A stretch of 64,000 bases of DNA from JAWPMT01 sp965227935 (GCA_965227935.1 CBDDGS010000019.1:1984001-2048000); one strand, 5' to 3'. Shown: positions 54,544 to 62,961, counted from the first letter of the stretch. The notes: a model not told the origin generated them from the letters alone. A program made the numbers and translations.

Positions 54544-55881
54544 TCACTTCCTCCCCCACCAATCCTCGATCCTCTCAGACAACTCGGTCACTCGCTCCGG
54601 ATCATCCAAAGTCGTTTCCTCATAGGGATCCTCCTGGACATTGAAGAGTTCAGCTATATCATCGGGCTTGTTGTTTGGATCGGGCAGGATGACCTTGTCG
54701 GGCCAGTCAATAGCCACTCGATAGTACAAACTCGAATCAATCGAGCTGAAGTCATGCGCGTAGGTTTCGGCGAAGACCATGTCTCTGGCCTCTCGTTGTG
54801 ATACATCCAAGGCATTCACACCTTGCAGTTCCCTGGGCGACTCGATGCCGCAGATGGCATAGATCGTGGAAGCGATGTCAATGCTGCTCATGGGCGTGGT
54901 TTGGTTCATTTCAGGCTGGATATTGCCCGGCCACCGAAACAGCAGGGGTGTTCTTATGCCTGCCTCATAGGGCGTACGTTTCGAACGAGGAGCGTATCGA
55001 TTGGGTCTGTCGGCACGTTGGATCCACCCGTTGTCAGTAACGTAGATAAACAGCGTGTTTTGACCAATTCCCTTGCCATCAACATAGTCGACCAACTGCC
55101 CACAGGTAATGTCGAACCACTCACACATCGCCCAATAGTTGGCTATGGGTTCAGAAGGAGCTACTGCCAAATACTTGTCCCGGAGACTATCCGGTGGTGT
55201 ATGGGGGGTGTGCGGAAGGAAAGGTGCATACCAAACGAAGAAGGGACTTTCCTCTTCTTGCGACCTGTCAATGAAATCATAGATGACATCAAGCCCTTCT
55301 CTGCCGATGACCAATCCGTCATCCCCATGTCGACCCCCACGAGTATAGTCGCCATGCGTCATCCCCTCATCAAAGCCGCCATTGGCATAGTTGCCGAGCC
55401 ACCACTTGCCGGTCTGCAGCGACTTGTACCCGATCTCACCCAGCTTGTCCGCAATGGTCGGGAGCTTTTCAAAGTTCTCTATCGTGGGGCGGTAGTAGTT
55501 CGCTCTTTCGACGCTCCATTCCGGGGAGTAGTTTCGACCTTCAAAGGAGAAAACGGGATCATTACCAAGCACACCGTGTTGGCTCGGGTACATACCCGTA
55601 ATGAGTGAAGCCAGCGACGGACTGCACAAAGGCGCAGTGACATAGCCATACGTGAAAGTCAGTGACTCCGCTGCCAACTGATCGATGCGAGCCGTCTCGA
55701 TGAACTCATGCCCCATGAAACTGTAATCATTCCACGCCTGGTCATCGGAAATAATGAGGACGATGTTGGGTCTTTGCGGGGTTTCTTCTTTGGTCCGGGT
55801 GCAGGCGGTCGCTAGAGCGATCACAACCCAAATGGTAGAGACTGACAGTGAATAATATTGGATACGTTGAAATTTGGGCAT
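54544..55881 (-). CDS. Sulfatase-like lipoprotein with atypical active-site residues
   Basis: About 445 residues from the ATG at 55881, giving lipobox IALATAC (Cys27). The type I sulfatase framework is complete: RPNIVLIISDDQ (metal Asp pair), PFLPHTPHTPP, VTDNGW and KRTPYEAGIRTP. The formylglycine motif CxPxR reads C86-S-P-S-L90, so the Arg is Leu. The usual GKWHLG reads GKWWLG, placing W161 at the catalytic His. Some Bacteroidota sulfatase-like proteins share this variant. Sulfate-ester hydrolysis on algal polysaccharide is possible but not assured. Confidence 0.85.
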   Translation of the reverse strand: MPKFQRIQYYSLSVSTIWVVIALATACTRTKEETPQRPNIVLIISDDQAWNDYSFMGHEFIETARIDQLAAESLTFTYGYVTAPLCSPSLASLITGMYPSQHGVLGNDPVFSFEGRNYSPEWSVERANYYRPTIENFEKLPTIADKLGEIGYKSLQTGKWWLGNYANGGFDEGMTHGDYTRGGRHGDDGLVIGREGLDVIYDFIDRSQEEESPFFVWYAPFLPHTPHTPPDSLRDKYLAVAPSEPIANYWAMCEWFDITCGQLVDYVDGKGIGQNTLFIYVTDNGWIQRADRPNRYAPRSKRTPYEAGIRTPLLFRWPGNIQPEMNQTTPMSSIDIASTIYAICGIESPRELQGVNALDVSQREARDMVFAETYAHDFSSIDSSLYYRVAIDWPDKVILPDPNNKPDDIAELFNVQEDPYEETTLDDPERVTELSERIEDWWGRK

Positions 55882-55990
55882 GGCTTTTCTTTGATGCTCG
55901 ATGGTGACAAGGTCCATCTTCAAGATAGCCATTCAAATTCATCCACCAAAAAGTGGGAATGTGCCAGGACCTGCCGTTAGCGACGAAATC

Positions 55991-56509
55991 TTAGTAGTTG
56001 ACGTGTGTACCGTTTGAGTGAATGACTCTCCAGGCATCAGGGTATTTCTTGAAGACATACGTCCACGATCCGTCGGTGTTGAGTGTATCTCCGGATACGG
56101 CAATACGTCTGGTCTCAAAGTCGGTGGTGAAACTGGCGGCATTGCGGGACAATACTTCAATTCGGCTATTACTGACGCGCCAATATAAGTATTGATCTGT
56201 CGATGCCGCCCACTGCTCGAGGGACTTGCGCCACACGTCACTACCCCCAAGGATGCTTCCATCCCCAGCGAATACAAAACCCTCCGAATCACTCCAAAAA
56301 TCAAATACCTTCTCGAGGTCAAGTGCCTGCGCCGAAACAAGATATGCGTCTACCCGTTCAGTGATCTCTTTTTTGATCTCGGCAATTTCCTCCGGTCGCA
56401 GGTCGATGCAACGCTTTTCCTGGCAACCCACGGCAGCCATGGCTAATAACAGAAAAGAAGCCGCCCGTAGGGTAACAGGCCCGAGGTGAATGGTTGTGCG
56501 CATGGGCAT
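55991..56509 (-). CDS. SnoaL/NTF2-like lipoprotein
   Basis: 172 residues, with a lipobox near LAMAAVGC. The NTF2-like fold is seen as an N-terminal helix (EEIAEIKKEITERVDAYLVS), the FDFWSDSEGFVF strand and terminal strands (SWTYVFKKYPDAWRVIHSNG). Members bind or isomerise small ligands, and none is known here. It is upstream of the sulfatase gene (110-bp gap) and might be co-transcribed. Confidence 0.8.
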   Translation of the reverse strand: MPMRTTIHLGPVTLRAASFLLLAMAAVGCQEKRCIDLRPEEIAEIKKEITERVDAYLVSAQALDLEKVFDFWSDSEGFVFAGDGSILGGSDVWRKSLEQWAASTDQYLYWRVSNSRIEVLSRNAASFTTDFETRRIAVSGDTLNTDGSWTYVFKKYPDAWRVIHSNGTHVNY

Positions 56510-56522
56510 GATCTTATCCCGT

Positions 56523-56552
56523 CAAAATAACACAATGGCATAGGAAGGGCAA
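56523..56552 (-). promoter_or_regulatory. Possible Bacteroidota-type promoter
   Basis: Read on the minus strand, TTG (56552-56550) and TATTTTG (56529-56523) are separated by 20 bases, near the TTG-N19-TAnnTTTG pattern used by Bacteroidota sigma factor. It is immediately upstream of the SnoaL-like lipoprotein gene. One base is missing in the -7 element. Confidence 0.25.
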
Positions 56553-56594
56553 CTATTGAGTCCGCAAGGTGGGTCTTACCTATGACGGAGTGGC

Positions 56595-57341
56595 TCAGTC
56601 CCCTACCCGATGGCGACCGGTTTCAAGGAACACCACCTTCGGCGGTTCTTTGGTTTCATCAAACTCGTCGTACCCGCTCTTGAGATCCGTCCACGACTCC
56701 ACTTTGCCAGCATCGGCCCGATGTTCGTTGGTCAATTGCTCAAAGGCCTCATCGGTCAACCTCGCCGGAAAGATCGTTACTGGGATCTTTGATTGGCCAT
56801 TATTCCTAGCTTCAACACAGAAGATATACAGCTCCTTGATCTGGGAATCGGTAATGGGGAGACAGCCAATAGTCACGCATGCGCCGTGTATGAAGATATC
56901 TCCTCCCAAATTGCCTTTGACGCCCAATATCCTGTCAGAGCGATTCGGATAGTTGATTCCTAGCGACAGGTGGTAGTTACTGGATGGGTTGAACCTGTCG
57001 ATGTGGTAAAACCCCTCCGGGATCTGCAGGTCTCCCTGTTCTCGTTTTGGACCGAGTTCTCCTGAAGTTTGACATACCTCGTAGGTTTTGATCAGCTGAT
57101 AGGCACCATCTGTGGCATTTCTACCCCACAGCTCAAGCTCCTGCTCACTTTTGAAAGCTCGTAAATAAACATTGAGCTTGGTCCTTTCAATCTGTCGATT
57201 CTGAAGCAAGGCGAGCATACTGCTCTCCGATTCCTTGTATGCCGCACGCACCCTGGGATACCGTAGCTGGTCGTCCTTGAAACCATCCGTACCAAAAGAA
57301 GAAAGAAGTACCATCAAGATTATCCCTGTGAATCTCCTCAT
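56595..57341 (-). CDS. L,D-transpeptidase, YafK/YkuD family
   Basis: About 248 residues from the ATG at 57341, which gives a short signal peptide (RRFTGIILMVLLSSFG). The YkuD catalytic motif is H152-G-A-C-V-T-I-G-C160-L-P-I-T-D. NPSSNYHLSLGINYPN resembles the YafK subgroup. It would form or release L,D-cross-links or protein links on peptidoglycan in the periplasm. No partner gene is adjacent. Confidence 0.88.
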   Translation of the reverse strand: MRRFTGIILMVLLSSFGTDGFKDDQLRYPRVRAAYKESESSMLALLQNRQIERTKLNVYLRAFKSEQELELWGRNATDGAYQLIKTYEVCQTSGELGPKREQGDLQIPEGFYHIDRFNPSSNYHLSLGINYPNRSDRILGVKGNLGGDIFIHGACVTIGCLPITDSQIKELYIFCVEARNNGQSKIPVTIFPARLTDEAFEQLTNEHRADAGKVESWTDLKSGYDEFDETKEPPKVVFLETGRHRVGD

Positions 57342-57491
57342 AAATTGTGTGACATGGTGGCAAATAAACGCTGGCGCGGAGAAGAATCTTATCTTACAAG
57401 TTTCCGTTTCCACAACGTCCGGGCTATGTGCCGTGCACTGCCACTAGCTTGCTACTGACAAAATAGTGCAACTATGACCAACCAGCAATAT

Positions 57492-57662
57492 CTATCGAAG
57501 CCACTGCGAAATGAAAGTCTTATTCTTCTGGCACTCAAATTGGATGAGGCCTCTGTTTGTGCCAGGGCACGATGCTCGGACAAGTTTTGCTTCAGAGGCT
57601 AGAAGCAATAGTGTGTATGCCATATAAGCCTTGTTGTTACATCGTCCTCTGGCAACCCACTC
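57492..57662 (-). pseudogene. Possible remnant of a GIY-YIG endonuclease gene
   Basis: The minus frame here reads AYMAYTLLL, LASEAKLVRASC, then RGLIQFECQKNKTFIS. This resembles, in order, the Y-x-V/A-Y-I-L-Y-S start, the SEKxxRYYVGSC strand and the RLxxHNxxKNKTFTS helix of small GIY-YIG proteins. The second Tyr-Gly block is missing, and the frame ends soon after. The likeness is partial and judged by eye; random similarity is possible. Confidence 0.28.
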
Positions 57663-57739
57663 TTGCAGTAAGTAATCACACTTTGTCTCGTCGCTTCTCG
57701 TAAGCTTTTCTTCCCCACTGCTTCGGCCGCAGTGGCCCT

Positions 57740-57764
57740 TCATTTTTGAAGGATCAAAAACGAA
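57740..57764. repeat. Dispersed hairpin element, copy 2
   Basis: TTCATTTTTGA-AGGA-TCAAAAACGAA is a near-perfect 11-bp stem with a 4-base loop, followed by GCAAAAAATCC. It matches the element at 54201-54225 in both arms and flanks. On the minus strand it reads FVFDPSKMKGH, similar to FVFDLSKMKAH of copy 1. Confidence 0.5.
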
Positions 57765-57777
57765 GCAAAAAATCCAT

Positions 57778-57827
57778 GGCCCAATCAGCTGCTGCCCGCA
57801 TGCCTACCCAAGCCCCGCGATTGGGCC
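57778..57827. repeat. Inverted repeat GGCCCAATC / GATTGGGCC
   Basis: A perfect 9-bp inverted repeat flanks 32 bases, directly beyond the hairpin element. The inner part is GC-rich. It could be part of the same mobile or palindromic unit as copy 2. Confidence 0.45.
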
Positions 57828-58036
57828 GGGCCACCGCTCCTGACCGCAGACAGTACCATTGTTCGTTTTCGTTAATTGATCGTCTGAATAATCGTAGAAA
57901 AGTGGAACAAAGAGGTGCCATGGAAAGATTCGAATCTGTTTTCAGCTCTTCTTCATTCGTCCCTTGTTGGCTTCAGATACAGAAAATGATGTACAACGAG
58001 CGTGTAAATACCTCTACTAGCGTATAGGTAAAACTG

Positions 58037-58885
58037 CTATTTCATTCTTGGCTCTTTGTACTTCTCGAAGGGATCCCATTCAAAAGGCGTGTATCGGGCC
58101 CCTTCCTTAAACTCGGAGCATTGAATGAATGACACAAGGTCCTCCCCGATCACATCAAACCGGTAGTACATTTCGTCATGGTTGAGGCGGGTATAGATGA
58201 GACCATCATAGGATTGATCAAAGTCAAGGTCGTGCCAGTCAATCGGTCCATAGCTCATCGCCGTTTTCTTAAATGTCCGGATCAGTTTGGTGGCCTTGCT
58301 CTCGACGATAATCCCGATGTGGAGGTCGCCATTTGCGATGGGAGGATACGGCACCGTACTAAAGTCTTTGATCAGATCCCCTTTGAGCATCTTCCCAATG
58401 CGGGGTATTCTATCTACGATTACCTGGGGAGCGCGTTCTTGCAGAGGGCTTCTGTCGTAGACAATTGTTTTGATGTTTTGCACCCCTTCATTCCGGATAA
58501 ATGTATTGAGCGTCCACGATCCCAGGATGTAGGCAACTACGTGCACCGCCCTGTATTCTCCCAATTCCTGCGCTTGGAAGAATCTTGTAAAATTCTCCAC
58601 AGAGGCAGCAAAGGATTCTCTTGCCGCGTAATCAGGAATGAAAAGATCGTACCCGATATTGGCAAAGTATCTCTTTTGGTGCTTTCGGCGCTTTTTGGAG
58701 TCGCCAAGACCCGGCAGAATGACGAGCGCTTCCTTCTCAGAACGAGGTAGGGCAGCATCGTGGATGACGATCACTTCCTTTTTGTTCTTCTGCTTCTCTT
58801 TCGCGTCCGCGACCAGGCCTGGGACGCAGAAGATGGCAAGCGCGAAAGCCAATAGTATTTGTTGTAGTCTGGACATGGCAAACAC
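58037..58885 (-). CDS. Exported alpha/beta hydrolase-like protein without the nucleophile
   Basis: 282 residues with a signal peptide (LQQILLAFALAIFCVPGLVAD). The fold is readable: EALVILPGLGDSKKRRK and YDLFIPDYAARESF. The nucleophile elbow, normally GxSxG, is A118-Y-I120-L-G122, so Ser is replaced by Ile and no triad is possible at that site. It is the last gene of the ynbAB-like operon: its start overlaps the end of the DMT transporter gene by 1 bp. It may bind lipid rather than cleave it. Confidence 0.75.
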   Translation of the reverse strand: MFAMSRLQQILLAFALAIFCVPGLVADAKEKQKNKKEVIVIHDAALPRSEKEALVILPGLGDSKKRRKHQKRYFANIGYDLFIPDYAARESFAASVENFTRFFQAQELGEYRAVHVVAYILGSWTLNTFIRNEGVQNIKTIVYDRSPLQERAPQVIVDRIPRIGKMLKGDLIKDFSTVPYPPIANGDLHIGIIVESKATKLIRTFKKTAMSYGPIDWHDLDFDQSYDGLIYTRLNHDEMYYRFDVIGEDLVSFIQCSEFKEGARYTPFEWDPFEKYKEPRMK

Positions 58886-59232
58886 TATTTACCCATTAGA
58901 TACATGCCAGCAATGAGCAGAGCCATTCCCGCTACATTCACTGCCTTGATGGGCGTGCCATAGACCAGCATAGCAATCAACGCCGCCCAGATGAAGGTCG
59001 ACGCGTAGATGGGATACAATACCGTTAAAGCGCCCCCTTTCTTGAAAGCCGCCACAAACAGGATCATCACGGCAATATAGCAGACTACGCCGCCCATCAG
59101 TCGTGGATTCAGCAAGTAGCCAGCTACTGTGCCATCAGCGACTTCGGCGCCGGATTTATAGAGATACTGACCGAGCGCCCCAAATATGGCGGCGACAATA
59201 AAATACACAATGGATACTACAGGTGTGTTCAT
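58885..59232 (-). CDS. Small DMT/EamA-type membrane transporter
   Basis: 115 residues with four membrane helices. The pattern GQYLYKSGAEVADG and the later GGALTVLYPIYASTFIWAAL resemble half-size members of the drug/metabolite transporter superfamily such as ArnE/ArnF flippase subunits and SMR pumps. It sits between an acyltransferase and the hydrolase-like gene in the phospholipid operon. A flippase role for a lipid is a fair inference. Confidence 0.8.
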   Translation of the reverse strand: MNTPVVSIVYFIVAAIFGALGQYLYKSGAEVADGTVAGYLLNPRLMGGVVCYIAVMILFVAAFKKGGALTVLYPIYASTFIWAALIAMLVYGTPIKAVNVAGMALLIAGMYLMGK

Positions 59233-59238
59233 GATTTA

Positions 59239-59898
59239 TCAGGTACGTTCAAATACATTTCTATCTCGCTCATCCTTTCTTTTCAACTTGAGAATGGCTC
59301 CCCTCACCTCATCCAGGGTGTCGGCGATATCATGACTGGCGGGATATAGCGGGGTACCAAAGCGGACCTTGCATATGAGAGGGATGATCATCCAACGATC
59401 TTTCGGCAGCACCCTTCCAAAGCCATCCAGATACACCGGTACGAAGGGGACTGTGGGGTTTTCTTTCAACAGTATAGCCACGCCCTTCTTGAAGTTCTCC
59501 ATGACGCCCGGTCGGCCCCTGGTACCCTCAGGGAAGATGACGAGGGACTTTCCTTGCTTCAGGTTGTCATCAAGGACCTTGATGGACGAACAGCCCTTGT
59601 GGTGTGGCGTCCTGCTGATTAGAACGGCATTCAAAAAAAACTTCATTAGTCCTCTGGCCAAGGAGGATCGACCAAAGTAATCAGAGGCCGCGACCGCCCG
59701 CGTATTTCGCCGCTTGCTGGCTGGCAGCGCGGCCATAATGGCCACAGTATCAAAATGACTGTTGTGATTGGCTACAATGATGAATTGGTCCAATCCCTTA
59801 AATACGCGCGTGTTGCTGAAGCTCACGCCGATGACATACCTAAGCCAGGGCTTCACTAGCAACGTATAAAAACAACTGACTAGCAACTGGATCATCAT
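59239..59898 (-). CDS. PlsC-type 1-acyl-glycerol-phosphate acyltransferase
   Basis: 219 residues. HX4D motif: H45 to D50 in NHNSHFD. The substrate-binding FPEGTRGRPG is near 117-126, and VPFVPVYLDGFG follows as motif IV. An N-terminal hydrophobic helix anchors it. It transfers an acyl group to a lysophospholipid. Its start overlaps the stop of the CDP-diglyceride synthase gene (ATGA at 59895-59898), so they are translated together. Confidence 0.92.
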   Translation of the reverse strand: MMIQLLVSCFYTLLVKPWLRYVIGVSFSNTRVFKGLDQFIIVANHNSHFDTVAIMAALPASKRRNTRAVAASDYFGRSSLARGLMKFFLNAVLISRTPHHKGCSSIKVLDDNLKQGKSLVIFPEGTRGRPGVMENFKKGVAILLKENPTVPFVPVYLDGFGRVLPKDRWMIIPLICKVRFGTPLYPASHDIADTLDEVRGAILKLKRKDERDRNVFERT

Positions 59899-60842
59899 CT
59901 ATGAATAAAAAAGACCAGCAAATGATAATAGACGGGTGTGGTGATGAGTAAGGAGTCCAATCGATCCATGGCACCGCCATGACCTGGTATGAGATCGTCA
60001 GTATCCTTCAATTCCAGATCTCTCTTGACGGCGGAGATGATCGCATCACCGAAGAATCCCATAACTCCTGTGACTACGCCAACAATGACCGCCTCATACT
60101 GCCGCAGAGGGGTGAGAAAGCTGAGTACTCCTCCCAATATCGCCGTGGAAACGGCGCCACCTACAAAGCCCTCCCAGGTCTTGTTGGGACTCACCTTCGG
60201 CAGAATCTTGTGCCTGCCCAGCAGTTTCCCCCAGGTGAACTGGAAGACATCGTTTAGTGAGGTGAGCATGATCAGAAATATGATCAACCCCCCACCTCCT
60301 GCAGTAAACGATGGCACCTCCACATCGTACAGCAACACCATATGGCTGAGGGTGTAGACCGTCAATATCAAGATGGCCGGAATGATTGACATGGACCGAC
60401 CGATGGCCAATGTATTGCCTCGTACAACCAGTATCACAGCCAGTCCGATGAACATGCCCAATGGAATGAAGTACAGGAACTGAGCATAATGACCGTGATA
60501 GGCCAGATAGTACTGAACAGGTATGGAAAAGTAGGCGGCAAACATCGCCGCTCGATCAGACTCTCGCAGTTTGCCAATGGATAGCACTTCGCGGAGGGCG
60601 ACGAATGAGACGTAGGCGATGACGAGTGTCCCGACGATTTTGGGAGCTGTAATGACGAGAGTGATCCCAACTACGATCTTCCACCAGGAATTGGTCCGGG
60701 TGATCAATTCAGCCGTTAGCGGATTTTTCCTTACCCTGCCGACCAACCAAAACGTCGTCGAGCAAAGTATCAGAAGGCCGTAGATAACGCCCTGTACATA
60801 CAGCACTTCAATGGGAATGAAGTAACCCTGGATGCTCATCAC
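59895..60842 (-). CDS. CdsA-like phosphatidate cytidylyltransferase (YnbB type)
   Basis: 315 residues, about eight membrane helices. The CDS family signature is VKRDLELKDTDDLIPGHGG, then MDRLDSL, with the preceding LPKVSPNKTWEGFVGG. The stretch SLNDVFQFTWGKLLGR closely resembles the ESNDIAQYLWGKSCGR region of E. coli YnbB, as does the order. It would make a CDP-activated lipid from CTP. It overlaps both neighbouring genes by 4 bp (ATGA on each side). Confidence 0.9.
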   Translation of the reverse strand: MMSIQGYFIPIEVLYVQGVIYGLLILCSTTFWLVGRVRKNPLTAELITRTNSWWKIVVGITLVITAPKIVGTLVIAYVSFVALREVLSIGKLRESDRAAMFAAYFSIPVQYYLAYHGHYAQFLYFIPLGMFIGLAVILVVRGNTLAIGRSMSIIPAILILTVYTLSHMVLLYDVEVPSFTAGGGGLIIFLIMLTSLNDVFQFTWGKLLGRHKILPKVSPNKTWEGFVGGAVSTAILGGVLSFLTPLRQYEAVIVGVVTGVMGFFGDAIISAVKRDLELKDTDDLIPGHGGAMDRLDSLLITTPVYYHLLVFFIHR

Positions 60843-61432
60843 AGCGCCTTTTGAAGCCTAATCACAGTACTGAAGACAACAAGACCAGCAGCCACGGTAA
60901 AGATGGCATTGGCATAGACCTCGATCCCCATCCAGAAATAGGCCACGAGGCAATAGAGGCCAATGAACAAGGCCCGGTCGCTCTTACCCATTGGACCGTC
61001 GTACCGTCTTTCTTTACCCAGCGCTTTGCCGAGTAGCCCGGCGAATTCATTGAGAATGGCCAGAACGCCAAAGGCCACAATGATGATGGGACTGATGCCC
61101 GGTACCATCACGAAGGGAAAGATGATAGCGATATCAGACACCACATCACCCAATTCATTGAGAATCTCCCCCATCTGGCTCTGCATGTGGTACTGTCGGG
61201 CCATCATACCATCCAGCGCGTTGAGCCCCATACGAAGCAAATAACCTAGTGGAACAAGCAGTAGCGCCATAGGGTATTGCTGGTGCTGCAAGACACCATA
61301 ACCCATCGCGATCGATAGCAGCACCGATGCGATCGTGATTTGATTGGGGGTCACGCCAACTTTCCGAAGCCCGCGCAATGTTGGTTGCAGCAACTTTTGA
61401 AAAGCAGGCTTAAGACCATAAACAGAGATCAT
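60839..61432 (-). CDS. CDP-alcohol phosphatidyltransferase, YnbA-like
   Basis: About 197 residues from the ATG at 61432; the alternative 236-residue start only adds an unrelated stretch. That start aligns with E. coli YnbA, whose N-terminus also runs KPxFQxLLxPT. The family motif D-x2-DG-x2-AR-x8-G-x3-D-x3-D is present with N at positions 1 and 3 (NALDGMMAR, then GEILNELGD). E. coli YnbA has the same substitutions, so this is a subfamily trait. The product is unknown. It is the first clear gene of the operon. Confidence 0.9.
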   Translation of the reverse strand: MISVYGLKPAFQKLLQPTLRGLRKVGVTPNQITIASVLLSIAMGYGVLQHQQYPMALLLVPLGYLLRMGLNALDGMMARQYHMQSQMGEILNELGDVVSDIAIIFPFVMVPGISPIIIVAFGVLAILNEFAGLLGKALGKERRYDGPMGKSDRALFIGLYCLVAYFWMGIEVYANAIFTVAAGLVVFSTVIRLQKAL

Positions 61433-61731
61433 CGGAATAAGATCTTTAGTCTTTGGCCGAACGATCTGAGCCTGAATGGGCGCAGACGCGCGTATTGATC
61501 TATGGAATGTGTAAGAAATGCGGTTAGTGGGGCTGTCAGGATCCTCCACCTGCCGGGAACCACGCCTTTATCAGCGTCAAAAAGTCTTGCATCGTCGCTT
61601 CTCCACCACCAGACTTGGATCATGGTGAGGAGGATGTAAAGATTCATTAAAGTAAGCATCATCTTCATCGTTATTGACACCAATTTCGAACCGGCAGTCC
61701 GCCTATTAAAATCGATTATCACAACTCCCAC
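61429..61731 (-). CDS. Possible small ORF upstream of ynbA-like gene
   Basis: A 100-residue frame whose TGA (61431-61429) overlaps the ATG of the next gene in ATGA form, the same overlap used inside the operon. An internal ATG gives a hydrophobic start (MLTLMNLYILLTMIQVWWW). The rest is basic and unlike any family I know. Coincidence is quite possible. Otherwise the gap 61433-61827 holds nothing I can support. Confidence 0.22.
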   Translation of the reverse strand: MGVVIIDFNRRTAGSKLVSITMKMMLTLMNLYILLTMIQVWWWRSDDARLFDADKGVVPGRWRILTAPLTAFLTHSIDQYARLRPFRLRSFGQRLKILFR

Positions 61732-61827
61732 CAGCCCTGTTGCGGTATTCCGTAAAGCTTGAGAATGCTTAGTCTTAAGAGAGGGTTAACTCAGCCAGCG
61801 AGCCCATTCATTGGCCAAGGATGATTC

Positions 61828-62886
61828 TCAATACACTCTTTCAAACCGAAGGCCATTGAATCGATAAACGCCGCTTGGTTCGGCGCCCCCCAGCCATAGT
61901 TCCCCCTGCTTGCTCGTGTAGATTGTCCAGATCTGGTTGCTTAGGAGGCCGTGTATTTCAGTGAAGTTGGTCATGGTCTGGCCGTCGTAACGCCAGGCCC
62001 CAGATAGGTAAGTACCGAACCAAACATTGCCCTCCGCATCTTCACCGATGGAGAAGACCCTATCTAGTGGATTGCCGAGGGAACGTCCTTTCTTCAACTG
62101 CATTTCCTGCGTAAAATCCACGACCCGGTCACCATCGTACTTCAGTACGCCAATGCCATTGTTCCCAATCCACAGATTGCCCTTGCTGTCTTCCATAATA
62201 TCCCTGATATGCAGGTAGCCCGTCTCTTCGGTGAGGCCGACATAGTCGTTGTCGATGATGGTAAAGTCAGTGCCATCATAGCCAAAGACAGCACCATACG
62301 TACCAAACCAGAGCACACCTCGCCGACCCCGAAAAAAAGGTGTGGTGATGGAATAGTAGTTTTCGTCACCGACCGCGACTTCGATGGGAAACGTCAAATA
62401 CGACATCGCTTGTCCGTCGTACCGATAGGCGCCGGGATATCCCTCCGACGCACTGTAGCCCACCATTTCATCTCCCTTGAACCACAGATCGCCGGGTTGC
62501 GCAGACCACGTCTCCTTTGCCGAGTAATCCCTCTGGGAGAATGTTACTACGCCCGCTCCATCATAATAGCTGATCCCTTCACCGGTTTCGAACCACACTT
62601 TGCCGCCGTGGTCTTCGTAGATGTTCCTCACCTGCGAATGACTCAACCCATCCTTAGTACCGAAGTAGGTCACCTCCGTCCCATTGTAGACCGCCACGCC
62701 TTCGTTGTGGCTTCCTATCCACAAGCGTCCTTTACTATCTTCCAAAATCGATCGGATCCCTGTAGTAAAGGTGAGCAGCGGGGGCGACTCCTCAACGCTC
62801 GGTGCTTCACGAGTCTCCTGGCTGTTCTGGGAACAGGACATGACAATTACCCACAAAGCCGACAGGAAGACACTATTCCCTCTCAC
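61828..62886 (-). CDS. Reg_prop beta-propeller lipoprotein
   Basis: 352 residues with a lipobox near WVIVMSC (Cys18). Repeats of the two-component-regulator-propeller type follow: IRSILEDSKGRLWIGSHNEG, VRNIYEDHGGKVWFETGEG, IRDIMEDSKGNLWIGNNGIG, VFSIGEDAEGNVWFGTYLSG and IWTIYTSKQGELWLGG. These form a six- or seven-bladed propeller. No kinase or HTH domain is attached, so this is an exported sensor-like protein whose ligand is unknown. Confidence 0.88.
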   Translation of the reverse strand: MRGNSVFLSALWVIVMSCSQNSQETREAPSVEESPPLLTFTTGIRSILEDSKGRLWIGSHNEGVAVYNGTEVTYFGTKDGLSHSQVRNIYEDHGGKVWFETGEGISYYDGAGVVTFSQRDYSAKETWSAQPGDLWFKGDEMVGYSASEGYPGAYRYDGQAMSYLTFPIEVAVGDENYYSITTPFFRGRRGVLWFGTYGAVFGYDGTDFTIIDNDYVGLTEETGYLHIRDIMEDSKGNLWIGNNGIGVLKYDGDRVVDFTQEMQLKKGRSLGNPLDRVFSIGEDAEGNVWFGTYLSGAWRYDGQTMTNFTEIHGLLSNQIWTIYTSKQGELWLGGAEPSGVYRFNGLRFERVY

Positions 62887-62961
62887 TGGACTACGAATTC
62901 ATCTGACACCCAATCAATCAGCACTCACCTCTCTATTCATCGCTCGCCATGATCTGATCAA

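Larger units (their letters stand above)
57342..58036. other. Decayed spacer with repeats and a possible gene remnant
   Basis: No intact gene is found. It holds a possible GIY-YIG remnant (57492-57662, minus), a hairpin repeat (57740-57764) and a 9-bp inverted repeat (57778-57827). The remaining open frames look like chance. Confidence 0.55.

Noticed and set aside
57746..58027. 93-codon plus-strand frame
   Set aside because: It starts inside the hairpin repeat, has no family pattern and lies in an apparently decayed spacer.
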